From positions 1 to 64,000 of the forward strand of contig CAITNS010000070.1 of the NCBI GenBank assembly GCA_903893815.1: a stretch of DNA of 64,000 nt, given 5' to 3'. Source of the DNA: an uncultured Bacteroidota bacterium. Lineage in GTDB: Bacteria > Bacteroidota > Bacteroidia > B-17B0 > Aurantibacillaceae. The notes under the pieces were generated by a model that saw nothing but the letters and a program-made list of their open reading frames with translations, was not told the origin of the DNA and searched no databases. The number at the start of each line of letters is the position of its first letter. Positions within the stretch are counted from its first letter, which is position 1. The translations under genes were made by a program, and so were the position numbers. Positions 47,101-55,053 of the stretch are shown piece after piece.

Positions 47101-49060
47101 GAAGGTTTCAGTATCTGGCAATTTAGATATTTGTGCAGGAAACTCAACAACTCTTGATTTAACAAACCCTCTTCCAATTGCAACAGGTATTACTTATCAA
47201 TGGAAAGCATTTAATGGAAGTGCTTACGTTAACGAAGGGTCAGCATCAAACTCTTCAAGTTTAACAGCTTCTCCAACATCTAACACTCCGTATTATTGTG
47301 AAATTTTATGTAATGGAAATCCTGTTAGAAATACAGATACCGTTTTAGTAAAATTTCAAACAATTACAACATCACCAAATACAACCAGTGTAACTTGTAA
47401 TGGATTATGCAATGGCTCTGCAACCTTAAACGCATCTTCTTTTGGAGCTACTTTAACATACTCTTGGACTAGTAATGTGAGTACAAGTGATTTAGCTTCT
47501 AACCTTTGCGCAGGTTTATATACAGTTTCTATTACTAATCCAACTGGATGTGTAATTACAGAAACTATTACAATTACAGAGCCTGCTGTATTATCAGCAA
47601 CCCTTTCTCAAACAAACATTAGTTGCTATGGATTAACAGATGGTGTTGCTTCTGCTACTGTTACTGGTGGGGCTGCTCCATTAAATTTTTCCTGGTTGCC
47701 AGCTGGCGGTGCTGCTTTAACAGCAAATAACTTATCTATTGGAAACTATACTTTTAATGTTGCAGATGGAAATGGTTGTACATTAAGTCAAACAATTTCA
47801 ATCACAGGACCTGGAATATTTTCCGCATCCATCAATACAAACAACACTTCTATCTGTGAACAATTAGAAGACACTATTTCATCCACAATTGTTGGAGGAA
47901 CTGCTCCTTATTCTTATAATTGGATTGAACTACCTTCCACTACAGTTTCAACTAATCCAAACTATACTTATACAACTTCCGTAGGAACTTATTCTTATAA
48001 TTTATCAGTAACTGATAATAATGGATGTGTAGCCAATAGCAATACCGTTACAATCCTTGTTAATCCTTCAAGTAATTTCTCAGGAAATGTTACGACTTTT
48101 GGGGGTACTCCAGTTGCCGGAAGAGTCGTATTATATAAGTACTTACCTTTTTATACAAAATTCGATTCAGTTGCAGGACAAAATATTGGCGGTGCAGGTG
48201 ATTTCTTATTTACATCCTTCACATCAGGAACTTATATCATTAAAGCAATTCCTACGGCAACAAATATGCAGATAGCCTATGGAGCTGCTGTTGGCGATAC
48301 AGCAATTGCATGGAAAGATGCTAATCAGATTAATCACGGTTGTGCGGTGAATGATGTACAGGACATTTTCGTGAAGCCATTAACTGTTCTGCCAACAACT
48401 ACTATAACAGGTTCTTTTAGTGGAACTATTTATGGAACACCTCAATATTTTCAGAGAATTGGTGATTTTGGTCAAAAGCCAACTGTTCCCGGAACACCAA
48501 TTGGTGGCATTATTGTAAAAGGCGGTAAAAATCCTGGCGGACAAATGTTCGTGCAAACAATTACATCCACAACACCAGGATCAGAAGGTACTTATACTTT
48601 AACTGGAATTCCAATTAGTTCTACTGCTAATGACTATTTTATATTAGTTGACATACCCGGATTAGATACTAATGGGACGTATTACCGAACAATTTCAACA
48701 TCAGGTTATGATTTCCAAGGCTTAGACTTTTTAGTAGATACTGCTAAGATTAATCCGATTCCTTTTAATTTAGTTAGCGTAAATAATTTCTCAGCTATTG
48801 AAAATCAAATTAAGGTATTTCCAAATCCTGCCTCTAATAATGTAAGCATTCAATATAATTTAAAAGCTAACGCATTAGTTAAAATTGAGTTGTTTGATAT
48901 GGTGGGTAAATCAGTAAAACTACTTTTACCAGAAACTCAGCAAAGTATAGATACTCATAAAAAGTCATGGCAAATTAATGATGTAAGTGCTGGTTTATAT
49001 TTTATTAAAATAATAATTAATGGCGAAGAAAGTACTATCAAACTTTCTGTAACCCATTAA
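44180..49060 (+). CDS. GEVED-domain/Ig/SprB-repeat T9SS surface protein
   Basis: A 1626-residue secreted protein with a signal peptide ending VNAQ. It has four GEVED-type domains (for example AWIDYNQNGIFDSSEF then GQILDYKVNI) alternating with Ig-like domains (YQWQSSTDNVIWTNLG), with a period near 250 residues in the middle copies. SprB-type repeats follow at about 1070-1280 (TCNGLCNGSATLNASSFGA), then the shared module (KAIPTATNMQIAY, PGTPIGGIIVKGGKNPGGQM) and a T9SS type A sorting domain (KVFPNPASNNVSIQYNL). It is probably a cell-surface adhesin; SprB itself is the gliding adhesin of flavobacteria. The repeats at 45656 and 46406 share a 38-nt identical stretch. Confidence 0.87.
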   Translation: MKKNYSIIETIKFNTFFCYFILLTSLVISSVKVNAQTTYCVPSYATGTGSGDYISLIEIPTTSLNSASGPSSNPFYTFFPNTGSTTATLNIGSNYALNVAGGTYGTCYISCWGDWNHDTIFDASEFIGVSPNVGALLAVGFSSGITIPNYALSGSTRLRFRSSDTSPGPAVNQSCNNTNSTYGETEDYEVYLMPLPPCSGSPIGGNTISTNTLVCANTPFNLSLANNSLSSGISYQWQSSPNGSVWSNIGTAQISSQLAINNLTATTYYQCVSTCTSSAQTSTSTPIIVTLNPLINCYCTPSFALDCTSDKISDFSIANVVFQPSNCDLNGYSDSTLSAFTVINLTAGNTYSLQANISNSGNGGNMAAGAWIDYNQNGIFDSSEFIYLGFGGTQIYSNTLSVPITAPSGFVRMRIKIDANYANASTTLDPCNNNNFSSYGQILDYKVNITAAPACSGTPNAGNAISTETAVCLNVPYILNITNNSVASSINYQWQSSTDNVIWTNLGTVQNTIPYSISSQSVTTYYRCVSTCTISALSNTSTPVTINQNLPTVCYCTPENNYCTNAQITNVLFETINDIPVCGTSGYTDNTSTIATVSLTANQTYSITNTINTQVGIGYIVCWIDYNQNGIFDSSERTDLGNTISSFTISSNINIPFTAIGGNTRMRIKLSSSFSTITNIDPCLTNGFDGQILDYQIYINPVTPCTGAPNAGDATAPVSTICENVPVTLNLVNNDIVSNISYQWQSSTDNVIWTNIGSSQTNVPYTITSQSITSYYRCLTTCTTSALTSTSTVWTVTQNLPTTCYCIPDPTDCAGSYFIKQVSFATMTNTSSCGANGYTDYTVSVPSATTTAGQTYTLTTVLGYYNSGDVYAWIDYDKNGVFDSAEYTYLGTSIASDTIAGAITIPVTAIPGITRMRVRNISGNSLGASDACFTPTFAPRPMFNSVMSSGSIGESEDYLVTILPPDCSIINFPSKVSVSGNLDICAGNSTTLDLTNPLPIATGITYQWKAFNGSAYVNEGSASNSSSLTASPTSNTPYYCEILCNGNPVRNTDTVLVKFQTITTSPNTTSVTCNGLCNGSATLNASSFGATLTYSWTSNVSTSDLASNLCAGLYTVSITNPTGCVITETITITEPAVLSATLSQTNISCYGLTDGVASATVTGGAAPLNFSWLPAGGAALTANNLSIGNYTFNVADGNGCTLSQTISITGPGIFSASINTNNTSICEQLEDTISSTIVGGTAPYSYNWIELPSTTVSTNPNYTYTTSVGTYSYNLSVTDNNGCVANSNTVTILVNPSSNFSGNVTTFGGTPVAGRVVLYKYLPFYTKFDSVAGQNIGGAGDFLFTSFTSGTYIIKAIPTATNMQIAYGAAVGDTAIAWKDANQINHGCAVNDVQDIFVKPLTVLPTTTITGSFSGTIYGTPQYFQRIGDFGQKPTVPGTPIGGIIVKGGKNPGGQMFVQTITSTTPGSEGTYTLTGIPISSTANDYFILVDIPGLDTNGTYYRTISTSGYDFQGLDFLVDTAKINPIPFNLVSVNNFSAIENQIKVFPNPASNNVSIQYNLKANALVKIELFDMVGKSVKLLLPETQQSIDTHKKSWQINDVSAGLYFIKIIINGEESTIKLSVTH

Positions 49061-49080
49061 TACAATTTTCACTTATTATA

Positions 49081-49110
49081 AAAGCCATCCGCTAGTTAAC
49101 GGATGGCTTT
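49081..49110 (+). terminator. Intrinsic terminator of the GEVED protein gene
   Basis: A perfect 11-bp stem (AAAGCCATCCG/CGGATGGCTTT) followed by T residues, 20 nt after the stop. A promoter box starts 5 nt after the stem. Confidence 0.8.
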
Positions 49111-49115
49111 TTTAT

Positions 49116-49123
49116 TATATTTG
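49116..49123 (+). promoter_or_regulatory. -7 box (TATATTTG) of the SBBP protein gene
   Basis: An exact TAnnTTTG match placed directly after the upstream terminator's T-run, with a leader of about 95 nt to the ATG at 49219. Confidence 0.5.
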
Positions 49124-49218
49124 ATTTGCTAAAATAAAATTATTTATCTTATCATTTTATTTAAACTTATTTATTATTTGTTTAAACTCTTTACAATAAA
49201 TCCATTAAAATTTAAAAT

Positions 49219-51600
49219 ATGAAAAAAACAAAATACTTTTTTTACTGCTTTATAATAATCTCTTTATTAGGAAAAGCACAAAAACCTTTATTCCAATATG
49301 TTAAAAACATAGGAAATGCAATAAGTAATAGTGGAGATCCTTTGATTGCAGTTGACAAATCTGGAAACGTTTATACGACTAGTTTTTTTGATGGAACATT
49401 AGATTTTGACCCTGGAGCAGGAGTTAATAATCTAACTGCCTTAGGTACTAAAGATACTTATATTTCGAAATTAGATAGTGTTGGTAATTTAATTTGGGCT
49501 AAAAGTTTTGGAGGTACTGGTGCTACTCATAGTAGTGGTATTTCTTTAGATGTGTTAGGAAACATATACATAAGTGGTGATTTTAGTAATACTACCGATT
49601 TTGACCCAAATGCCACGACTGCAAATTTAATATCGCTTGGTGGAACTGATGCATTTATTACAAAATTAGATGTTAATGGTAATTTAATTTGGGCCAAAAG
49701 TATAGGCGGTATTAGTGATGAATACGGAAAATCTATTGCTGTTGACGCTCTGGGAAATATAATTGCAACGGGTACTTATTCAGGGACGGCTGACTTTGAT
49801 CCGAGTGCTGCCATTTTTAATTTAACACCAGTTGGTGCTATTGATATTTTTGTTGAAAAATTAGATGCAACCGGTAATTTTGTTTGGGCTAAAAGCATAG
49901 GAGGCGTTTCTAATGAATTTGCTGGTTCTATGAATGTTGATGTTTCAGGTAATATCTATACAACAGGTGAATATTCAGCAATAGTAGATTTTGATCCTGG
50001 AGCAAATATATTTAATTTAACATCTGCAGGAATGGAAGATGTTTTTATTTCAAAATTAGATGCCAATGGTAATTTTATTTGGGCAAAAACTATTGGAGGA
50101 AATTCTACTGATATTTCCTATGGTATAAAAATAGATGCACTTGGTAAAATATACACCACAGGTTACTATTCAGGAACGGTAGATTTTGATCCTAACGCTG
50201 GAACTACGAATTTAACATCTGTTGGAGGAGACGATATTTTTGTTTTAAAGTTAGATAACAATAGTAATTTAATTTGGGCTAAAAGTATGGGAGGTAGTTC
50301 CCTTGAATATGGAAAAACATTAGTTTTAGATAATAGTAGTAATATATATATTTCTGGCTTATATAATGGCACTGCCGATTTTGATCCAAGTAGTGGAATT
50401 TACAACTTAACCCCAAACGGCATCTTTGATGTTTTTATTTCAAAAATAGACTCTTCAGGTAATTTTGTTTGGGCTAAAAGCATTGGTGGTACTGATATGG
50501 ATTATGCAACTGCAATTACATTAGATAAATATAATTCGATTTATACTGTAGGTAAGTTTGGAAATTCAGTAGATTTTGACCCTAACACAGGAGTAAAAAT
50601 TGTATCAACAAGTATAGCTTCACAAGATGCTTTTATTCAAAAGATGATACAATGTAATATTAAATCAATGTCAGGTTCTATTTCAGGATCTAACTCAGGA
50701 AATGTAGTTTTATATCAATATATTCCTACTTTAAGCAAATGGGATTCGGTTGCTTTTACACCCTATTCATCAAACTATTCATTTGGATTAATAGACAGTT
50801 CTTCCTATGTTTTAAAAGCAGTACCCACAGCTACAAATGAACAAGTTACTTATTTTGGTAATGCCATTAGTTGGCAAGGTGCAACTGTTGTAACCCATGG
50901 ATGTATGGCAAATACTACCAGTGCAATAGTAGTTTCTTCGTTTGCAAATATTGGTAGTGGCACAGGTTCCTTTAGCGGAAAAATAACAGAAGGAGATAGT
51001 TATGGAAAAAGAATGTGTAGTGAATTTAAACCTACTGTTCCCGGAACACCAATTGGAGGAATTATAGTAAAAGGTGGGAAAAATCCGGGGGGGCAAATGT
51101 TTGTTCAAACAACTACCGATGCATTAGGCAATTATACCTTATTTAGTTTACCAGCAAATACAGGAAATGAATCCTATTTTGTATTAGTTGATATACCTGG
51201 CTTAGATACAAACAATACGTATCATGAAGTAATTTCCTTAACTAATAATCAATACATAAATCTTGATTTTGTGGTAGATTCTGCTAAAATTAACCCAATA
51301 CACATCTCTGATGTTAGTGTTCATACTATTTCAGCAATTGAAAATCAAGTAAAAGTATTCCCTAACCCTGCATCAAATAATGTCAGCATTTATTATAACT
51401 TAAAAGCTAATGCATTAGTTAAAATCGAGTTGTTTGATATGTTAGGTAAATCAGTAAAACTACTTTTACCAGAAACTCAGCAAAGTATAGATACTCATAA
51501 AAAGTCATGGCAAATTGATGATTTAGGAGCTGGTTTATATTTTATAAAAATGACTATTAATGGAATGGAAAGCACTATCAAACTTTCTGTAACTCATTAA
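49219..51600 (+). CDS. SBBP seven-bladed propeller T9SS surface protein
   Basis: A 793-residue secreted protein with a signal peptide ending GKAQ. Residues 25-470 hold seven SBBP-like repeats of about 62 residues, each with a DFDP(G/N/S) motif and most with LIWAKSIGG, so a seven-bladed propeller is expected. Residues about 475-710 are the module shared with the two preceding genes (KAVPTATNEQVTY, PGTPIGGIIVKGGKNPGGQM). The C-terminal T9SS sorting domain (KVFPNPASNNVSIYYNLKAN) is almost identical to that of the preceding gene. It has its own promoter and terminator. Confidence 0.87.
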   Translation: MKKTKYFFYCFIIISLLGKAQKPLFQYVKNIGNAISNSGDPLIAVDKSGNVYTTSFFDGTLDFDPGAGVNNLTALGTKDTYISKLDSVGNLIWAKSFGGTGATHSSGISLDVLGNIYISGDFSNTTDFDPNATTANLISLGGTDAFITKLDVNGNLIWAKSIGGISDEYGKSIAVDALGNIIATGTYSGTADFDPSAAIFNLTPVGAIDIFVEKLDATGNFVWAKSIGGVSNEFAGSMNVDVSGNIYTTGEYSAIVDFDPGANIFNLTSAGMEDVFISKLDANGNFIWAKTIGGNSTDISYGIKIDALGKIYTTGYYSGTVDFDPNAGTTNLTSVGGDDIFVLKLDNNSNLIWAKSMGGSSLEYGKTLVLDNSSNIYISGLYNGTADFDPSSGIYNLTPNGIFDVFISKIDSSGNFVWAKSIGGTDMDYATAITLDKYNSIYTVGKFGNSVDFDPNTGVKIVSTSIASQDAFIQKMIQCNIKSMSGSISGSNSGNVVLYQYIPTLSKWDSVAFTPYSSNYSFGLIDSSSYVLKAVPTATNEQVTYFGNAISWQGATVVTHGCMANTTSAIVVSSFANIGSGTGSFSGKITEGDSYGKRMCSEFKPTVPGTPIGGIIVKGGKNPGGQMFVQTTTDALGNYTLFSLPANTGNESYFVLVDIPGLDTNNTYHEVISLTNNQYINLDFVVDSAKINPIHISDVSVHTISAIENQVKVFPNPASNNVSIYYNLKANALVKIELFDMLGKSVKLLLPETQQSIDTHKKSWQIDDLGAGLYFIKMTINGMESTIKLSVTH

Positions 51601-51620
51601 TACAATTTTCACTTATTATA

Positions 51621-51650
51621 AAAGCCATCCGTTAGTTAACGCATGGCTTT
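51621..51650 (+). terminator. Intrinsic terminator of the SBBP protein gene, one mismatch
   Basis: Stem AAAGCCATCCG against CGCATGGCTTT, with one internal mismatch compared with copy 1, followed by T residues. It may be leaky. Confidence 0.7.
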
Positions 51651-51655
51651 TTTAT

Positions 51656-51663
51656 TATATTTG
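51656..51663 (+). promoter_or_regulatory. -7 box (TATATTTG) of the propeller/SpoIIE gene
   Basis: An exact TAnnTTTG match. The ATG begins 10 nt after its last base, which predicts a leader of only a few bases. Confidence 0.5.
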
Positions 51664-51672
51664 GGTTGCAAA

Positions 51673-54600
51673 ATGAGCTTTATACAAAAACATATACTTC
51701 CATTTTTAATCTTATGTTTCATAAGTTTCTTTTCTTTTTCTCAAACTTATAATTTCAAAAACTATAATACGCCGCAAGGCTTGCCTCAATCTCAAGTTTT
51801 AACCATCTTTCAAGACCATAAAGGTTTTATGTGGTTTGGCACTAATGGCGGAGGTGCAGGAAAGTTTGATGGAAACAAATTCACGACCGTTTCTGATAAC
51901 GATGGACTTATCAGTAATATTGTTTTTTCAATAGTTCAAAATCAAAAAAAGGAAATCGTATTTGGAACAAGTAAAGGTATTAGTGTTTACAATGGTTATA
52001 AATTTAAAAACTATAACGAAAAACATGGCCTTAACAATAGCTGGGTTTTTAAAGTGTTGCAAGACGAAGACAAAACATGGATTGGAACACAAGAAGGTGT
52101 TTATATTTTACAAGGCGACAAAATTAGACGTTTTTCATTTGATAAAACATTAGACAAGGCGGCTGTTTTTTCAATCTTTATTGATTCAAAAAAAAGAATT
52201 TGGTTTGGGACTATTAATAATGGCGCTATTTGTTACGATTCAAAAAACAATAGTTTCACAAACTATAATACATCAAATGGCTTACAAGGTAATTTAGTTT
52301 TTTCATTTGAAGAAAATCGAGCAAACGAAATACTAATAGGTACTGTAACGGGCGTTAATATCTTGAACGCAAATAATGTATTAAGAAACTGCGAATATAT
52401 AACAAGGCAATTTTATGTTGCCTTTAGAAGCATGCTGGTTTCATCGCAAAATCAACAATGGTATGGCACAGCTGACATTGGACTATACAGGTATTCTAAC
52501 AACTATTTAAAGCCTTTTAATCTTTCAAATGGGTTAACCAATAACTCAATCATGTGTTTATTTGAAGACAGAGAAAACAATGTTTGGTTGGGAACAGATG
52601 GCTCTGGAGCGTTTAAATTTCTAGGCGAACAATTTACCAGTTATACAAAAAAAGAAGGCTTACCAGAAGATTATGTAAATGCTGTTGCTCAAGATAAAAA
52701 TGGAGCTTATTGGGTTGCATTAAGAAATAGTGGTCTTTCAAAAATTGAATCTGGAAAAATAACAAATTATAAATTTGACAGAGCGCAGCCAGATGCTATT
52801 CCTGACAACGATATTTTAACCATTCTGCCGCTAGATGATGGAAAGTTATTTTTAGGAACTAGAGATGGCTTATGTGTTTACGATAAAGGCTCTTTTAAAA
52901 CAATTAGTGATTTTGATTTCAGACATAAATATATTTTAACCTTATATCAAGACAGTAAAAAAAACATTTGGATCGGAACCAATGATGGTTTGTTTAAATA
53001 CACAAATGGAATAATTACTGATATCAAATATGTAAACGCATTAAAGCAATCTGACATTGATTTCTCTATATTCTCAATTGTTGAAGATAAAAACAGCGAT
53101 ATATGGATTGGCACTGAACATGGAATTATTAAATATTCTAATAATGGCGTAACTACTTTATTTAACGAAAAAACCAACTTCATCAACAAACGAATTTTAT
53201 CATGTGTTATTGATTCGCGAAAAAATTTATGGTTAGGAACCGAGGAAGGTTTGTTTCATTATGATTACAATTCTTTTACTAAAATTTCTCAAAAAAATGG
53301 ATTATCGTCAAATGCCAATAATTTTTTACAGTTAGATAATCACGATCGCTTGGTTATTGGATTAAATACAGGTATTGATATGCTTGATCTGAAAGAATAT
53401 TATAACGATAAAATTAAAGTAACTCATTTTGGAAAAGACGATGGATTATTAAACCTCGAATCAAATGGAAATGCTGTTTTTAAAGATAAAGATGGCAAAA
53501 TTTTAATTGGTACCATTAGTGGATTAGAAATTTACGATCCGAAATTTGATAAAAAAAATACTAAAGAAGCAATTACAAATATCAATTCTATTAAATTATT
53601 TTTTGGTCAGGAAGATGTTTTAAAATATGCAACGGGCACTGATTCAGCTTCTATGCTTCCAAGAAAATTACAATTGCCTTTCAATAAAAACCACATTACT
53701 TTTCAATATATTGGTATTAACTTAACCGCTCCCGAAAAAGTGATGTACCAATACAAATTGGAAGGTTTAGATGACGAGTGGACTCCTCCTACTGCCAAAA
53801 CAGAGGCCACCTACTCCTCTCTTCCTCCAGGCAATTATAAATTCATGCTAAAAGCTATGAATAATGATGGCATATGGAATACCGAAGCTGTAACCTATGA
53901 ATTTACTATCTCACCACCATGGTATAATACTTGGTGGTTTTACACACTTTGCGTGATTGTTTTAATTAGTGGTATTTGGCTTTACAATTTTTACCACACA
54001 AAAAAACTAATTGCTGATAAGCAAAACTTGGAACGTGTTGTTGACGAAAGAACTCATGAATTAAGAGAGGAAAAAGAAAAAGTTGAAATCATCAACAAAG
54101 AGGTTATTGAACAAAAATCAGTCATTGAACACCATAATATTGAAATTATGGATAGTATCAAATATGCTAAAAATATTCAGGAAGCCTTATTACCAGGTTT
54201 AAGCGAAGTGAATAATTTATTTAAAAATTGCTTCGTACTCTACATGCCTAAAGATATTGTGAGTGGAGATTTTTATTGGTTTGCTCAAAATGGAGATACA
54301 CGTTTTATAGCAGCAGTAGATTGTACAGGCCATGGTGTACCAGGAGCCTTTATGAGTATTGTAGGTAACACCATCTTAAATGAAATTGTAAACGAGAAAA
54401 AAATAACTGTTCCAGGTGATATTTTATTGGAGTTACACAAAGGAGTTAAAATTGCATTAAATCAAAACGCTAAAGAGTTTGAAAGAAGAGATGGAATGGA
54501 TATTACCTTATGTGCCTTTAATTCTAATTCAAACGAAATTCAATATGCTGGTGCCAACCGACCATTATGGATTTACAGAAAAAACAAAAGCAATGAGTTA

Positions 54601-54906
54601 GAAATTATTAAAGCCACTAAATTCCCAATTGGTGGTTTAGAATTAGAACAAAACAGAGTTTACCAAAACCATGTGGTTAAGGTAGATGAAGGTGATTGCC
54701 TCTACTTATTTAGTGACGGTTACGCCGATCAATTTGGTGGTCCAAAAGGCAAAAAATTCATGTTAACTAATCTACAACGATTATTACTAGAAAACCTTAA
54801 TAACCCAATGGACGTTCAAAAAGAGAATTTAACAAATGCCTTCTTAGACTGGAAAGCTGATGCTGAACAAATTGACGACGTTTTGGTAATTGGTATAAGG
54901 ATTTAA
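51673..54906 (+). CDS. Two-component-propeller sensor with SpoIIE-type phosphatase output
   Basis: About 1077 residues from the internal ATG (MSFIQKHILPFLILC); the track's start lies in the terminator. A signal sequence ends SFSQ. Some 13 regulator-propeller blades follow (YNTPQGLPQSQVLTIFQDHK, FMWFGTNGGG), making two seven-bladed propellers in the periplasm. A Y_Y_Y domain (MYQYKLEGLDDEWTPP), one membrane helix (WWFYTLCVIVLISGIWLYNF) and a coiled coil come next. Last is a SpoIIE/PP2C phosphatase with AAVDCTGHGVPGAFMS and LFSDGYADQFGG. It probably senses an outside ligand and dephosphorylates an anti-sigma antagonist. No kinase domain is present. Confidence 0.9.
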   Translation: MSFIQKHILPFLILCFISFFSFSQTYNFKNYNTPQGLPQSQVLTIFQDHKGFMWFGTNGGGAGKFDGNKFTTVSDNDGLISNIVFSIVQNQKKEIVFGTSKGISVYNGYKFKNYNEKHGLNNSWVFKVLQDEDKTWIGTQEGVYILQGDKIRRFSFDKTLDKAAVFSIFIDSKKRIWFGTINNGAICYDSKNNSFTNYNTSNGLQGNLVFSFEENRANEILIGTVTGVNILNANNVLRNCEYITRQFYVAFRSMLVSSQNQQWYGTADIGLYRYSNNYLKPFNLSNGLTNNSIMCLFEDRENNVWLGTDGSGAFKFLGEQFTSYTKKEGLPEDYVNAVAQDKNGAYWVALRNSGLSKIESGKITNYKFDRAQPDAIPDNDILTILPLDDGKLFLGTRDGLCVYDKGSFKTISDFDFRHKYILTLYQDSKKNIWIGTNDGLFKYTNGIITDIKYVNALKQSDIDFSIFSIVEDKNSDIWIGTEHGIIKYSNNGVTTLFNEKTNFINKRILSCVIDSRKNLWLGTEEGLFHYDYNSFTKISQKNGLSSNANNFLQLDNHDRLVIGLNTGIDMLDLKEYYNDKIKVTHFGKDDGLLNLESNGNAVFKDKDGKILIGTISGLEIYDPKFDKKNTKEAITNINSIKLFFGQEDVLKYATGTDSASMLPRKLQLPFNKNHITFQYIGINLTAPEKVMYQYKLEGLDDEWTPPTAKTEATYSSLPPGNYKFMLKAMNNDGIWNTEAVTYEFTISPPWYNTWWFYTLCVIVLISGIWLYNFYHTKKLIADKQNLERVVDERTHELREEKEKVEIINKEVIEQKSVIEHHNIEIMDSIKYAKNIQEALLPGLSEVNNLFKNCFVLYMPKDIVSGDFYWFAQNGDTRFIAAVDCTGHGVPGAFMSIVGNTILNEIVNEKKITVPGDILLELHKGVKIALNQNAKEFERRDGMDITLCAFNSNSNEIQYAGANRPLWIYRKNKSNELEIIKATKFPIGGLELEQNRVYQNHVVKVDEGDCLYLFSDGYADQFGGPKGKKFMLTNLQRLLLENLNNPMDVQKENLTNAFLDWKADAEQIDDVLVIGIRI

Positions 54907-55053
54907 TCACATTTTTTAAATTTTTATCTATCGTTTTTTTACTTAAATTAGTGCTTTATTTTTTTTATGAATTAGTTATGTCGCTATTAGCACACAACAA
55001 TCAAAAATAACATAACTAAACCATATGACCATAAAAAACAATAGTATCTTCAT

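Larger units (their letters stand above)
48790..49124. repeat. Duplicated 3' end, terminator and promoter, copy 1
   Basis: This block matches 51330-51664 at a constant offset of 2540 bp with no indel that I can find. It covers the T9SS sorting domain code, the stop, the terminator and the following TATATTTG box. One stretch of about 70 nt is identical. Confidence 0.85.
51330..51664. repeat. Duplicated 3' end, terminator and promoter, copy 2
   Basis: The partner of 48790-49124. The duplication hands the downstream propeller/phosphatase gene the same type of promoter box. The terminator stem has acquired one mismatch (CGCATGG for CGGATGG). Confidence 0.85.

Noticed and set aside
51643-51672. 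Upstream extension of the propeller/SpoIIE ORF
   Set aside because: It runs through the terminator stem and the promoter box of the gene; the ATG at 51673 is preferred.
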